Shown here piece by piece: positions 46,455 to 55,171 of a stretch of DNA of 64,000 bases (position 1 is its first letter; each line of letters opens with the position of its first letter). The stretch is taken from NCBI RefSeq assembly GCF_000007345.1, contig NC_003552.1, forward strand, positions 3,782,001-3,846,000, written 5' to 3'. A program made the translations under genes and the position numbers. Source of the DNA: Methanosarcina acetivorans C2A. GTDB taxonomy: Archaea > Halobacteriota > Methanosarcinia > Methanosarcinales > Methanosarcinaceae. The notes beneath the pieces are model-generated. The model was not told the DNA's origin, searched no databases, and was given only the letters and a program-made list of their open reading frames with translations.

Positions 46455-47696
46455 TCAAACTGTCCTCGGATCGGTGATTTCTCCTGTCAGGGCCGAGGCT
46501 GCTGCAGTTGCTGGAGATGCAAGATAAATAAAACCGCCTTTTCCCATCCTGCCTTTGAAGTTCCTGTTTGCGGTTGAAACGCAGACCTCGCCTTCTCCGA
46601 GCACCCCCTGATGGGCACCGAGGCAGGGTCCGCAGCCCGGGGTTGCAAGGGTTACCCCGGCTTTCAGCAGAGTTTCCATTGTCCCGTTTTCGATTGCTGC
46701 AAGGAGGGTGGTGCGAGAGGCAGGGATCACAATTGTCCTGACTGCAACCTGTTTTCCTTTCAGGACTGCTGCTGCGACCTCGAGGTCTTCAAGCCTGCCG
46801 TTCGTGCACGTCCCGATAAAGACCTGGTCTACATGAGTGCCTTCAACCTCTCCTACGGGCTTTACATTATCCACCTGATGCGGGCAGGCAACCTGGGGTT
46901 CGATATCGTCGGCATCATAAGTGAACTCTTCCAGATAAACAGCATCCGGGTCGGCATAGACAGGTTCATAAGTAGCTGCTGCCCTGTTTTTCAGGAACTC
47001 GAAGGTCTTTTCGTCCGGAGGGACGATCCCGGTCTTTGCGCCCATCTCAATTGCCATATTGCAGAGCGTCATCCTGCCAGCAACCGTAAGTTCGCGGATT
47101 GCCTGCCCGTAAAACTCAACTGCTTTATAGGTCGCCCCGGCAATTCCGGTCTTTCCGATCAGGTAAAGAGTCAGATCCTTTGCATAGACCCCTTTCCGAA
47201 GGCTCCCTTCAACCGTCATCCTGAAGCTTTCCGGAACCTTAAACCAGAGTTTTCCCGTAGCAAAGATTTCAGCCATATCGGTAGCCCCTACCCCTGTTGC
47301 AAAAGCTCCAAAAGCCCCGTACGTGCAGGAATGCGAATCAGCCCCAACAACCAGCTTTCCGGGCAATGCAAAACCGTTTTCCGGAAGGACCTGGTGACAG
47401 ATCCCTTCCCCGACCTCATAGAAGTTAGGGATCCCCTGCTCCTTTACCCATTCCCTGATCTCTCTCTGCAGGGTGGCTGAGGTCTCATTATTCGCAGGCG
47501 CGATGTGGTCAAAGGGGACTACGATCCTTGAAGGGTCCCAGACCTTTTCCATCTCCATTTCCTTAAAAGCATTCACGGCAAGTACCGATGTGCCGTCATG
47601 CGCCATTGCATAGTCCACATCTGCCAGCACAAAATCGTTAGCTTTTGCCTCTGTTCCCGCTGCCCGGGAAAAGATTTTCTCGCTGATTGTTCCCAG
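46455..47696 (-). CDS. 3-isopropylmalate dehydratase / homoaconitase large subunit (LeuC family)
   Basis: Aconitase-superfamily large subunit holding a [4Fe-4S] cluster. Cluster cysteines are visible in [12 protein letters not shown] and [33 protein letters not shown] is the catalytic region. About 414 aa, as in archaeal LeuC/HacA proteins acting in leucine synthesis or the coenzyme B 2-oxosuberate pathway; the sequence does not choose. AGGAGG is followed 7 bases later by CTG at 47696, giving [14 protein letters not shown], the family N-terminus; the only other start is a TTG at 47729 without a ribosome binding site. The small subunit is not in the window. Confidence 0.9.
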
Positions 47697-47765
47697 AAAT
47701 AAGCCTCCTTTCCGATAATCAAATAACAACGAATAGGTATGATGAAGAAATTAGGGTTTCAGAAC

Positions 47766-47787
47766 TCACTATAGTGAAATATATTTT
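47766..47787 (-). promoter_or_regulatory. TATA box next to a perfect palindrome upstream of the LeuC-family gene
   Basis: On the minus strand AAAATATAT (47787-47779) is followed directly by the 12-bp palindrome TCACTATAGTGA (47777-47766), between the TATA box and the expected transcription start. This is where archaeal repressors bind. A degenerate second site (CCACTATAAAG) is near 47802. Confidence 0.5.
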
Positions 47788-47973
47788 ATGCCTGAAAGAA
47801 CCCACTATAAAGAAATATGTTATCACTTATGTCAATTCAAAATATATAGAGAACGTCTATTCCGTATCACAAAAGGTCTTTCTTATAAAAGGTCTTTCTT
47901 ATAAAAGTAATTTCAGGAGGTTTCAGGAGGCAAATACCGTGGTTTTTGCAGTAATCCGCCTTAAAGTCTCTTT

Positions 47974-48987
47974 TCATCGGATTTTATTAGCATCTTTTAG
48001 CAATATTTCAATTATAACATACACAAAAAAGCCTGCAATCATGAAAATAATGAAAGCTTTTATGTGAAGAGCAGTTATCAAAGGTTTTTTCCTGTCATCC
48101 GAAGGCTGAATTTTCACTAAAGGCTGGTAAACCGTCGTGGTTTGTCCGGCAAAGACGTCTACTTTTGTCTCAAGTGCTTCGTACCCGTCCAGCTCAAGTA
48201 TCAGCGAATAGTTTCCGACCGGAAGGTCGTCGATGGTAAGAGGGGTTCTTCCTATATCGTGTTCGTTCAGGTAGATCGTGCTCCCTACAGGGATTGAGTT
48301 GATATAAAGACTGCTGAGTCCCTTAGCTGGCGTTGAATTATTTTTTGCTGGTAACACTGATTCATTTCCCAGTAGTGCCAGTCTGTTATTTTCCGGAAGT
48401 TCAAAACTTGCAGGTTCGATCTCTTTGGTCAGGGTTCCAGAAACTGAAGATTTATTTACGGTACAAATGGAAAGATTATGTCCGGGACCTGCAGATTCTG
48501 AAAGTCTTTCTTGCCTCTTACTCAGGTCTTCTATCCAGAGAGCGGCCCTGTAGGACTTATTTTCATTCTTGTTGAAAAGTCCAAACAATTCCACATCGTA
48601 CTGTCCGAACTCTCTTACCTCAACCTCAGAAGTAACAGTCCAGACTCCCAGATTACTTTGCCTGACAGGTTTCAGACTCCTGAAAACTAATTCCCCCTCG
48701 GGGGAATAAACCTTCAACTCATAAAGACCGGGAGAATGGGTAAAAACGTTAAATTTTAAAGGTACCATTTCTCCACTGTGCACATAGCTCGTAAGAGGGT
48801 GGATACTTCGTAAATTAAAATCTGCCCCGCCTCTGGCTTCCATAGGCAGAATGTAATATGCTGTTGCTGCCACCAGCATTAGAAAAAGGAATAAGGCAGC
48901 AGAACAACACAATAAAACCTTTTTTGAGGGTGTTAATTCCTTTTTTGTGTATGTAAAAACATTTTTGATTGTATCGTAAATACTCAT
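47974..48987 (-). CDS. PEGA-domain membrane protein
   Basis: Membrane-anchored protein with an N-terminal helix (VLLCCSAALFLFLMLVAATA), a large outer part with a beta domain, a PEGA domain (LYINSIPVGSTIYLNEHDIG to QTTTVYQPL) and a C-terminal helix (FIIFMIAGFFVYVIIEILL). Several NxS/T sites suggest glycosylation. PEGA domains are common in archaeal surface proteins and may bind sugars or other proteins. ATG at 48987 has GAGGGAG just before it; the frame reaches 49038. Function unknown. Confidence 0.78.
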   Translation of the reverse strand: MSIYDTIKNVFTYTKKELTPSKKVLLCCSAALFLFLMLVAATAYYILPMEARGGADFNLRSIHPLTSYVHSGEMVPLKFNVFTHSPGLYELKVYSPEGELVFRSLKPVRQSNLGVWTVTSEVEVREFGQYDVELFGLFNKNENKSYRAALWIEDLSKRQERLSESAGPGHNLSICTVNKSSVSGTLTKEIEPASFELPENNRLALLGNESVLPAKNNSTPAKGLSSLYINSIPVGSTIYLNEHDIGRTPLTIDDLPVGNYSLILELDGYEALETKVDVFAGQTTTVYQPLVKIQPSDDRKKPLITALHIKAFIIFMIAGFFVYVIIEILLKDANKIR

Positions 48988-49309
48988 TTCTCCCTCAGGG
49001 ATTATTTTCAGATGCCAGAACTTTCTGGCTGTGCTCAAATCTGCCTGCAGCGCAGGCCGACTGGGTATAAGATATAAGTAAGTAAATATAAAATTTTGGG
49101 TACGAATAGGTGAAAAATGTGTCTATTGATGCCTATTTCCCTTTATAGAATGTATAGAACTCAGTAGAATATTGTTTGACACTATCAAATGAAAAAAATC
49201 ATTCCAGATTACCTGTAAATTATTTAAAACCATCATCACAAAAATTTAACGTAGAGTGAAAATTTCTTTCACCCTTCTGTTCACGGAAATCATTTATTGT
49301 TCCTTCATC
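48988..49309. other. Intergenic region between two surface-protein genes
   Basis: No gene. On the minus strand AATTTTATATTTAC near 49085-49097 is a likely TATA box for the PEGA-domain gene. Confidence 0.4.
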
Positions 49310-51994
49310 TCATTTAACTGTACCATTAACTGTACCATTAACTGTACCATTAACTGTACCATTTGTACAGATACTTAACGTTAGTTGCTGTTTTCCATCT
49401 CCACCATCGTTATTGTAAAAGGCTACATAGTCATTGCTTTCATTGTGAGTTTTGATGAGGAAACCAGTATTTTCGTGTTTCCCACTGACATATTCTTTCA
49501 CGAGGTCAGTTATGTTGAGCTCGAAGTAGCTGTTATCTGATAAGTCGCTAGCTCTCAGAGTAAATGTAGCGTATGGAGTGCTGCCCTGTAGTATACCATT
49601 TTTATCATACCAGTCTCCCCCAGGGTTTTTCCATGAAGTGCATCTATCCTTTCCATTCCAGCTTACATAGCTTGGGTCCCAAGCGGAAGCAGGCCTGTAA
49701 ATCTCAATAACAGTATCTTCTTCGGGCCTTGAGCTTTCAGGATAGAACAGGTAAAGAGAAAGGGTAGCATTATCGATCTCTGCCGGACCTGTATATTCAC
49801 TCATGTTAAACCACATTATATCCCTGTACCTGCCTCCAGTACTCATAGCTCCCACACCGATAAACTGCTTGTTCTGGATGTTTTTAGGGTGGCATTCATT
49901 TAGGCTGCCGCCCTTTGCAGCGGTAATAATTACTTCTAAAGCTGGGTTTTCAACCGGGCTTTCAGCTAATTTTTTGGTTACGTTGAGCCTGGGTCTCTGG
50001 GACTCGTTCCCTCCCTCGTTACTGTAGAATGCTATGTAATCCGCATCTTCTGTACGGGTTTTTACCAGGAACCCTGTGTTTTCGTACTTGCCGCTGGCGT
50101 ACTCTTTTACGAGCTCAGTTACGTTTATCTCATAGTACCTGTTATCCGGCAGGCTGCATCCTTTCAGGGTTATAGTGGCATACGGATCGTCTCCTTGAAG
50201 AATTCCGTCTTTATCGAACCAGTCTCCTCCGGGATATGTCCAGGGCACACAATCACCCCTGCTGTTCCAGGTCACACTTTGCGGGTCCCAGGCTGCAGCT
50301 GGCCTATATATCTCTACAATCGCATCTTCCGGTCTTGCCCGTCCGTCAGGATAATACCAGTATAGGGAAAGGGTTGCACTGGTAATATTCTCTGCATCGT
50401 CGTATTTGCTCAGGTCAAAAAGGATCAGGTCTCTATATCTTCCTACTCCGGGCCTGCCTCCTATATCAATATACGCCTTTTCCTGGTAGGTAATATAAGG
50501 AGATGCTTCCCTGAGGCGGTTGTCCGCAATAATGCCTGTTGCGTTCTCCTCAGTAAACGATACGTTTTCCTCAGTCTCTGTAACAGGAGTTTCGTTAACT
50601 GTGTTCTTAATGTCGGTCACGGTCGAGGCCCCGGCATATACGCCCATGCCAGCTGCCGGAGAAGTTGACTTCAGGTGATAATCATGGTTTTTCTGATCTA
50701 CAAAGAGAGGATCTACATAGATGTCGCTGTCTGAGTCAGCATTCTTGTAGGCCCCACCTGCATTGTTATATATGCAGTTATTTTGTAATATGAACTTATG
50801 AGTTTCCGGATAATAGTTTACAACTCCTTTACCTGTCCCCTCCGAGCTATACTTACGTTTTAAAGTATTTACAATGATGTTATTACGAACAATTGTTGTA
50901 TAATCATCACTCATACCATTTGGCTCAAGCCCGCTGAACTGGGGGGCAGACGGATACATGTACATGATAGCAGCATTGTAATTCCCATCAAAAACGTTGT
51001 TTTCTATAAGGGTATCATAAAACCCGCTTGTTTCTATACCACACACCCAATTGTAGTTCTGATTTGTACCGCAGCCATAGAATATGTTGTGGTGTATGTG
51101 GACATTTGCTGCCTCAGTTTTTGCGTATGACTTACCATAAGCTATAAGCCAGATCCCTGGACCGTATGTATCATAAATAATGTTGTTATATACCTCTATA
51201 TCATTCATCGGCTGAGCTACATCTTTTCTAGTATACTGTATCTGAATTCCAGGACCTCCTGCGTCCGACTCAAACTCAGTATAAATTATATTGTCATGTA
51301 TTTTTGCGTGATTGGAATTGTAAAGGCGACAAGCGGAATTTGTTTTAGTCCTGCACGTATTGTTGTAATACTCAATGTTCTCACATTCGATTGCATAAAA
51401 GCCGTCATGCCCAAGCTTGTAAATCCTGTTATCATGGAACTTGACAGAGTTACTCTCTTTAATTTTGAGTCCGTCATTATGACTATCATGTAAATACATA
51501 TTGTAAACTTCAACATCATCATAATAGAACCACATTAAAGTGTGATAACTGCTCCCGCGTGGTTTGTCAGTGTTTCCTTCATAGTTACCGTCGATTTCAA
51601 AGCCTCGAATGATTATTTTACCGGGGTTGGTTTTACTAGGGGAAGCCTGTTTTATTAGAGGGATATCCTTCCCCCATGAATTATCATCTTCGATTGTGAT
51701 AACAGCATTGGAATCTCCTTCCAGGATAGTATTGCTATACATAAGAAGAGGGCTGTCAATGACGTATGTAAATGGCCCTTTAAGGTAAACAGTTGTATAT
51801 GCAGAATTATCTTTGACATATTTGAGAGCCTGGTTTATCTGCACATGGTCGTCCTTCCCATCGCAGTTGAAGTCTCCGCTTCCGTCTCCAGAAACATATA
51901 CAACCGGCGCACTCGGGCTGCCTAAAACAGCCGGCACGCCAAGTATAATAAGGCATGTTACCAGGAATAGGGTTCCTAGTTTCCGTTTCAGCAT
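49310..51994 (-). CDS. Secreted beta-helix surface protein with two disaggregatase-type repeats
   Basis: From the ATG at 51994 (GGTGAG upstream) the 894-aa product starts with a signal peptide (LFLVTCLIILGVPAVLG). Residues about 30-430 form a right-handed parallel beta-helix with many short N-rich turns. Two repeats of about 165 residues follow, each with GRYRDI/L, IEIYRPA.AWDP, PGGDW and DLVKEY..GK.ENTGF; these are the 'disaggregatase-related' repeats of Methanosarcina. Family members act on or sit in the methanochondroitin cell matrix. The C-terminus is four NGTV units, each a glycosylation site. The frame runs on to 52120 but that part lacks a signal pattern. Confidence 0.85.
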   Translation of the reverse strand: MLKRKLGTLFLVTCLIILGVPAVLGSPSAPVVYVSGDGSGDFNCDGKDDHVQINQALKYVKDNSAYTTVYLKGPFTYVIDSPLLMYSNTILEGDSNAVITIEDDNSWGKDIPLIKQASPSKTNPGKIIIRGFEIDGNYEGNTDKPRGSSYHTLMWFYYDDVEVYNMYLHDSHNDGLKIKESNSVKFHDNRIYKLGHDGFYAIECENIEYYNNTCRTKTNSACRLYNSNHAKIHDNIIYTEFESDAGGPGIQIQYTRKDVAQPMNDIEVYNNIIYDTYGPGIWLIAYGKSYAKTEAANVHIHHNIFYGCGTNQNYNWVCGIETSGFYDTLIENNVFDGNYNAAIMYMYPSAPQFSGLEPNGMSDDYTTIVRNNIIVNTLKRKYSSEGTGKGVVNYYPETHKFILQNNCIYNNAGGAYKNADSDSDIYVDPLFVDQKNHDYHLKSTSPAAGMGVYAGASTVTDIKNTVNETPVTETEENVSFTEENATGIIADNRLREASPYITYQEKAYIDIGGRPGVGRYRDLILFDLSKYDDAENITSATLSLYWYYPDGRARPEDAIVEIYRPAAAWDPQSVTWNSRGDCVPWTYPGGDWFDKDGILQGDDPYATITLKGCSLPDNRYYEINVTELVKEYASGKYENTGFLVKTRTEDADYIAFYSNEGGNESQRPRLNVTKKLAESPVENPALEVIITAAKGGSLNECHPKNIQNKQFIGVGAMSTGGRYRDIMWFNMSEYTGPAEIDNATLSLYLFYPESSRPEEDTVIEIYRPASAWDPSYVSWNGKDRCTSWKNPGGDWYDKNGILQGSTPYATFTLRASDLSDNSYFELNITDLVKEYVSGKHENTGFLIKTHNESNDYVAFYNNDGGDGKQQLTLSICTNGTVNGTVNGTVNGTVK
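49316..49363. repeat. Four tandem copies of a 12-bp unit at the gene end
   Basis: AACTGTACCATT (plus strand) repeats four times and encodes NGTV on the minus strand at the extreme C-terminus of the surface protein. Confidence 0.92.
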
Positions 51995-53343
51995 CGCTCT
52001 CACCGGGGTTAAAATGATCTGATTTTTGGTTATGTATCTGTAATGAAATTCATTTGTGGGTACAAGGTTGTTCCAGGAAGTCTCTGAACGAAAAACAGGT
52101 AAAAATCCTGTTTCTTTCAAAGCCAGGGCGGTCTTTCTTTTTTGTCATCAAAATTTTAAATAAGTCATTCCGTAAGTAAAGTTCTCTTCAATCAAGCGCA
52201 GGACTTTCATCTACAGTGTGTCTCCCATACACAGTGTATCTCCCATAATCTCTATCTGAGGTTGGGGGACTTTCAAACTCCAGAATTCCACTTTTACTTA
52301 ATCCGAGTTCAGCACAACTCATTTAAACAAAACATCTGGGAAAAGTTGAGATTAACCTCCTTGAAATCTGTTACTCTCTTTCCTGCCGGGCTACATAAAA
52401 TTCACCTATTCTTGGGGGAAATAGCAAAGAATAATAGTCTTGTGCTTAAAATATTAATTTAAGTATTTTCTATTTAAATCTTTTTCAAATACCTTTATTA
52501 AAAAATTGTATATAGATTAAAGTATTTCTTAGTACCTCCTACTAACTCAATAACCGGTTATGAAGTCAAGACATAGCAGGAGATATTTTTAGGATGTAGC
52601 GAAAAAAAATCTTAGTTGTGCATCTACCAAAACTCAGAAGAATTGAAACAGAAGTGGGAGTATATGGAGTAAAGCTTTGCTTCACTACAAAACATCAAAG
52701 AGAAACTTTTTCAGGATTGAGAAAGGTGAATTACAGATTTTTTTTGAGGCATTGCTATTGAAAAAGAGGTAACAACCACAGCCAGCAGAAAGAAATAAAT
52801 TTTGATTCATGGGATAAGCCCAATAAATAACTGTTTGGATGAAAGGTTTATGGTTCCCGATCACATGTTACAACATTGAATGCCTTGAAAACGAAGAGAT
52901 TTGCTGCGAACTCTGAATTAAAAAACCATCCTAATCGGTTTTTGCATTAAAAATTACTTGTCTGGTGTTGTGGGTAAATTCAGCTTACCAGACAAATAAA
53001 GTATATATAAATTACTGATAATAACAATTTCCGCCCGATATTACCAGTAATTGCCGATAATACCTGTTATGTTCAGATACTACCAACTATTTAATAATAC
53101 GACATCGTTTTATATAAAGATGTTCTTTATATATGTATTTCATCAGTTCTATATAGTATTTTGTGATAAGAAAGCTGAATTAAGAATATTCTTGCAAAAT
53201 TTACTCAGGAATCTGGAAGGTAAATTTATACCGATAAGAGAAAATCAAATGAAATTAAGAGGAATCCACATGTTAATTTTTTATTAGTTAATACAATTAA
53301 TATGACAGTTTCTATGTAAAAAATTTGAGGATAGGGGTAGGAC
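51995..53343. other. Long AT-rich intergenic region
   Basis: About 1.3 kb with no convincing gene. Short readings at 52262-52462 and 53051-53287 lack ribosome binding sites and protein-like composition. An imperfect duplicate (CAGTGTGTCTCCCATA / CAGTGTATCTCCCATA) is at 52214-52247. Confidence 0.5.
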
Positions 53344-54306
53344 ATGGAAACAAGAAAAGTTCAGGTCACAGGGAAGTCTACGTATATTTTGACACTCCCG
53401 AAGAAATGGGTAACGAAATCAGCTCTCGGAGCCGGTTCATCAGTTAACCTCTCGTACCAGGAGGACGGCTCTCTCGTGATTTCCCCTCTCACAATAAGAA
53501 AACCGACAGCCTCCAGAAGATTGGTGATGAAAGAAAGTGGGGATGAACTTAAAAGAAACATAATAGGTACCTACATTATGGGGAATTGCCAGTTCCTTGA
53601 GATAAGTGGAATTGGAGATCAACAGGAAATCAAGAATGAAATCAAGGAGCTCTGCAAGGTACTTATAGGGTTTGAGATTATTGAGATCGATGGTTCCAGA
53701 GTCCTGATTCAGGATATCCTTGATACGGACGAATTTACAATTGAAGCCGGGTTTAAGAGGATGTCTTCCCTTGTGTTCCTGATGTTCAATGACCTCATGG
53801 AGATACAGCGAACCAGAACCCCCGAAAATATCAGGGATATCATAGCAAGGGATGAAGACGTAGACAAAATATTCTTTTTGCTCTCAAAACTCTTCATTTC
53901 CAGGCTTAACCTCAGGAAGACATCGAAAAAAGACCGCCTCAGGCTTATTGAAGCTTTCTACTACAGGCTTGCAGCAGGCGAGCTGGAAAGAATAGGGAAC
54001 CTTATAGTAAAAATTGTGCACGACCTTGAACGAGCCAGTTTTTCGGGGGAAGAAAAAGAAAAACTTTTAGAGTTCGGGCTTTTCACCCGGTTGTTTGTCC
54101 AGGACAGTGTGAATTCTCTCCGCCTTCTGGATATTGAACTTGCAAATAATTTATTACAGGAAAAGGAAAATTTTAGAGCTGAGTTGCTTGAACTGACCGG
54201 ACCTGCAACCGATCCAGCGCTTGAAATTATTACCGACAGCTTTGGCAGGGTAAAAGACTATGCAAGAAATATCGCAAAACTTACAATCGATCTATCACAA
54301 TTATAA
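53344..54306 (+). CDS. AbrB/SpoVT-PhoU domain regulator
   Basis: N-terminal AbrB-like DNA-binding domain (VQVTGKSTYILTLPKKWV, residues 5-50) fused to a helical PhoU-like domain pair (about 110-320; DEDVDKIFFLLSKLF and RLAAGELERIGNLIVKI carry the acidic metal-binding pattern). Such archaeal fusions are thought to regulate phosphate uptake. It stands about 5 kb before pstSCA on the same strand. GGTAGGAC precedes the ATG. 320 aa. Confidence 0.85.
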   Translation: METRKVQVTGKSTYILTLPKKWVTKSALGAGSSVNLSYQEDGSLVISPLTIRKPTASRRLVMKESGDELKRNIIGTYIMGNCQFLEISGIGDQQEIKNEIKELCKVLIGFEIIEIDGSRVLIQDILDTDEFTIEAGFKRMSSLVFLMFNDLMEIQRTRTPENIRDIIARDEDVDKIFFLLSKLFISRLNLRKTSKKDRLRLIEAFYYRLAAGELERIGNLIVKIVHDLERASFSGEEKEKLLEFGLFTRLFVQDSVNSLRLLDIELANNLLQEKENFRAELLELTGPATDPALEIITDSFGRVKDYARNIAKLTIDLSQL

Positions 54307-54697
54307 GCTGATCCCCCTCTGTCTCTGTATAGCCGTGCTTACGGACTATTTACTAACTTTTCATTTTGCGGGAAGTACAGAGTTAATCCTCAAGTATGAA
54401 TTCAGCCCGACTCTGCGTTTTGCTGTCGAGCACGGAATTGTCGTCCCTTACATGGGAGCAATGGTCCTTTTCTACTATGCTGCCGGGTATTTTGTGTTGA
54501 GGCTCCTGATAGACTCCGAGATTTACTTTGTGGGAGTTGCCGTAGTGCTGCTGATTAGCATAACCCACGTCCTCGGCGGGCTCTCCTGGTATGTACAGAA
54601 CCCCTGGTATTCCAACAGCGTGATTTCCCTTTCCATGATCTCGGTCCTGACAACTCTCCTGGCTTTCGGATACGAAGTCCTCAAAAAAGCGAATTGA
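54260..54697 (+). CDS. Polytopic membrane protein, 145 aa, unknown
   Basis: Starts inside the end of the PhoU-like gene (47-bp overlap) with AGGGT upstream of the ATG. Four hydrophobic segments are visible, beginning LIPLCLCIAVLTDYLLTF. The DYLLTF and HGIVVPYMG features recall small DUF5658-like proteins, but this is not certain. The overlap suggests co-expression with the regulator. Confidence 0.7.
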   Translation: MQEISQNLQSIYHNYKLIPLCLCIAVLTDYLLTFHFAGSTELILKYEFSPTLRFAVEHGIVVPYMGAMVLFYYAAGYFVLRLLIDSEIYFVGVAVVLLISITHVLGGLSWYVQNPWYSNSVISLSMISVLTTLLAFGYEVLKKAN

Positions 54698-54701
54698 ACT
54701 G

Positions 54702-54783
54702 AATGGAGAAAGTGCTGCATAAAAATTAAATCAAGCCCTGGGAATGGAGAAAGTGCTACATAAAACTAAATCAAGCTTGGGGG
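54702..54783. repeat. 41-bp tandem duplication
   Basis: AATGGAGAAAGTGCTGCATA and its continuation to 54742 are repeated directly at 54743-54783 with a few changes. Non-coding. Confidence 0.9.
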
Positions 54784-54835
54784 AGACAGAGTGAAAATAA
54801 AGAGGTCTATATAGCCATAATTAACCAATTATGCA

Positions 54836-54843
54836 CTATAAAA
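54836..54843 (+). promoter_or_regulatory. TATA box before the 73-aa membrane protein
   Basis: CTATAAAA lies about 40-50 bp before the next start, predicting transcription from near 54866. Confidence 0.45.
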
Positions 54844-54877
54844 TTCATTTGTGCAAAGTTTATAGCTTCCTGAGAAT

Positions 54878-55099
54878 ATGTTTCAAGTGATGAACAAAAT
54901 CCTAAGTCTGCTAGCTGCAACAATACTTGCATTATGCTCTTTCTACTCTACCTGCTGGTATGCACCCTATTCAGGTTATTCATACGTCCTGCTTCTGGTG
55001 TTTGTGGGGCTTTTCATGTACATGCTTTTAGTCTTCGTGCTGTACAGGGCTCGTTCCAACAGAGTTCAGAGAAAAGAGACTATGGAAACCGTATCTTAA
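54878..55099 (+). CDS. Small membrane protein, 73 aa, unknown
   Basis: Two helices (ILSLLAATILALCSFYSTCW and YVLLLVFVGLFMYMLLVFVL) and a basic tail (RARSNRVQRKE). A second ATG at 54890 has AGTG just before it and may be the real start. A TATA box lies upstream. No family recognised. Confidence 0.5.
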   Translation: MFQVMNKILSLLAATILALCSFYSTCWYAPYSGYSYVLLLVFVGLFMYMLLVFVLYRARSNRVQRKETMETVS

Positions 55100-55171
55100 G
55101 TATAGTTGCTAATTATAGTTGTGCTCTGAATTAATTCTGCATTAACTCACACTTTTGTTGAGTTTGGTCTT

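Noticed and set aside
52262-53287. Small plus-strand readings at 52262-52462 and 53051-53287
   Set aside because: No ribosome binding sites, AT-driven composition, no recognisable motifs.
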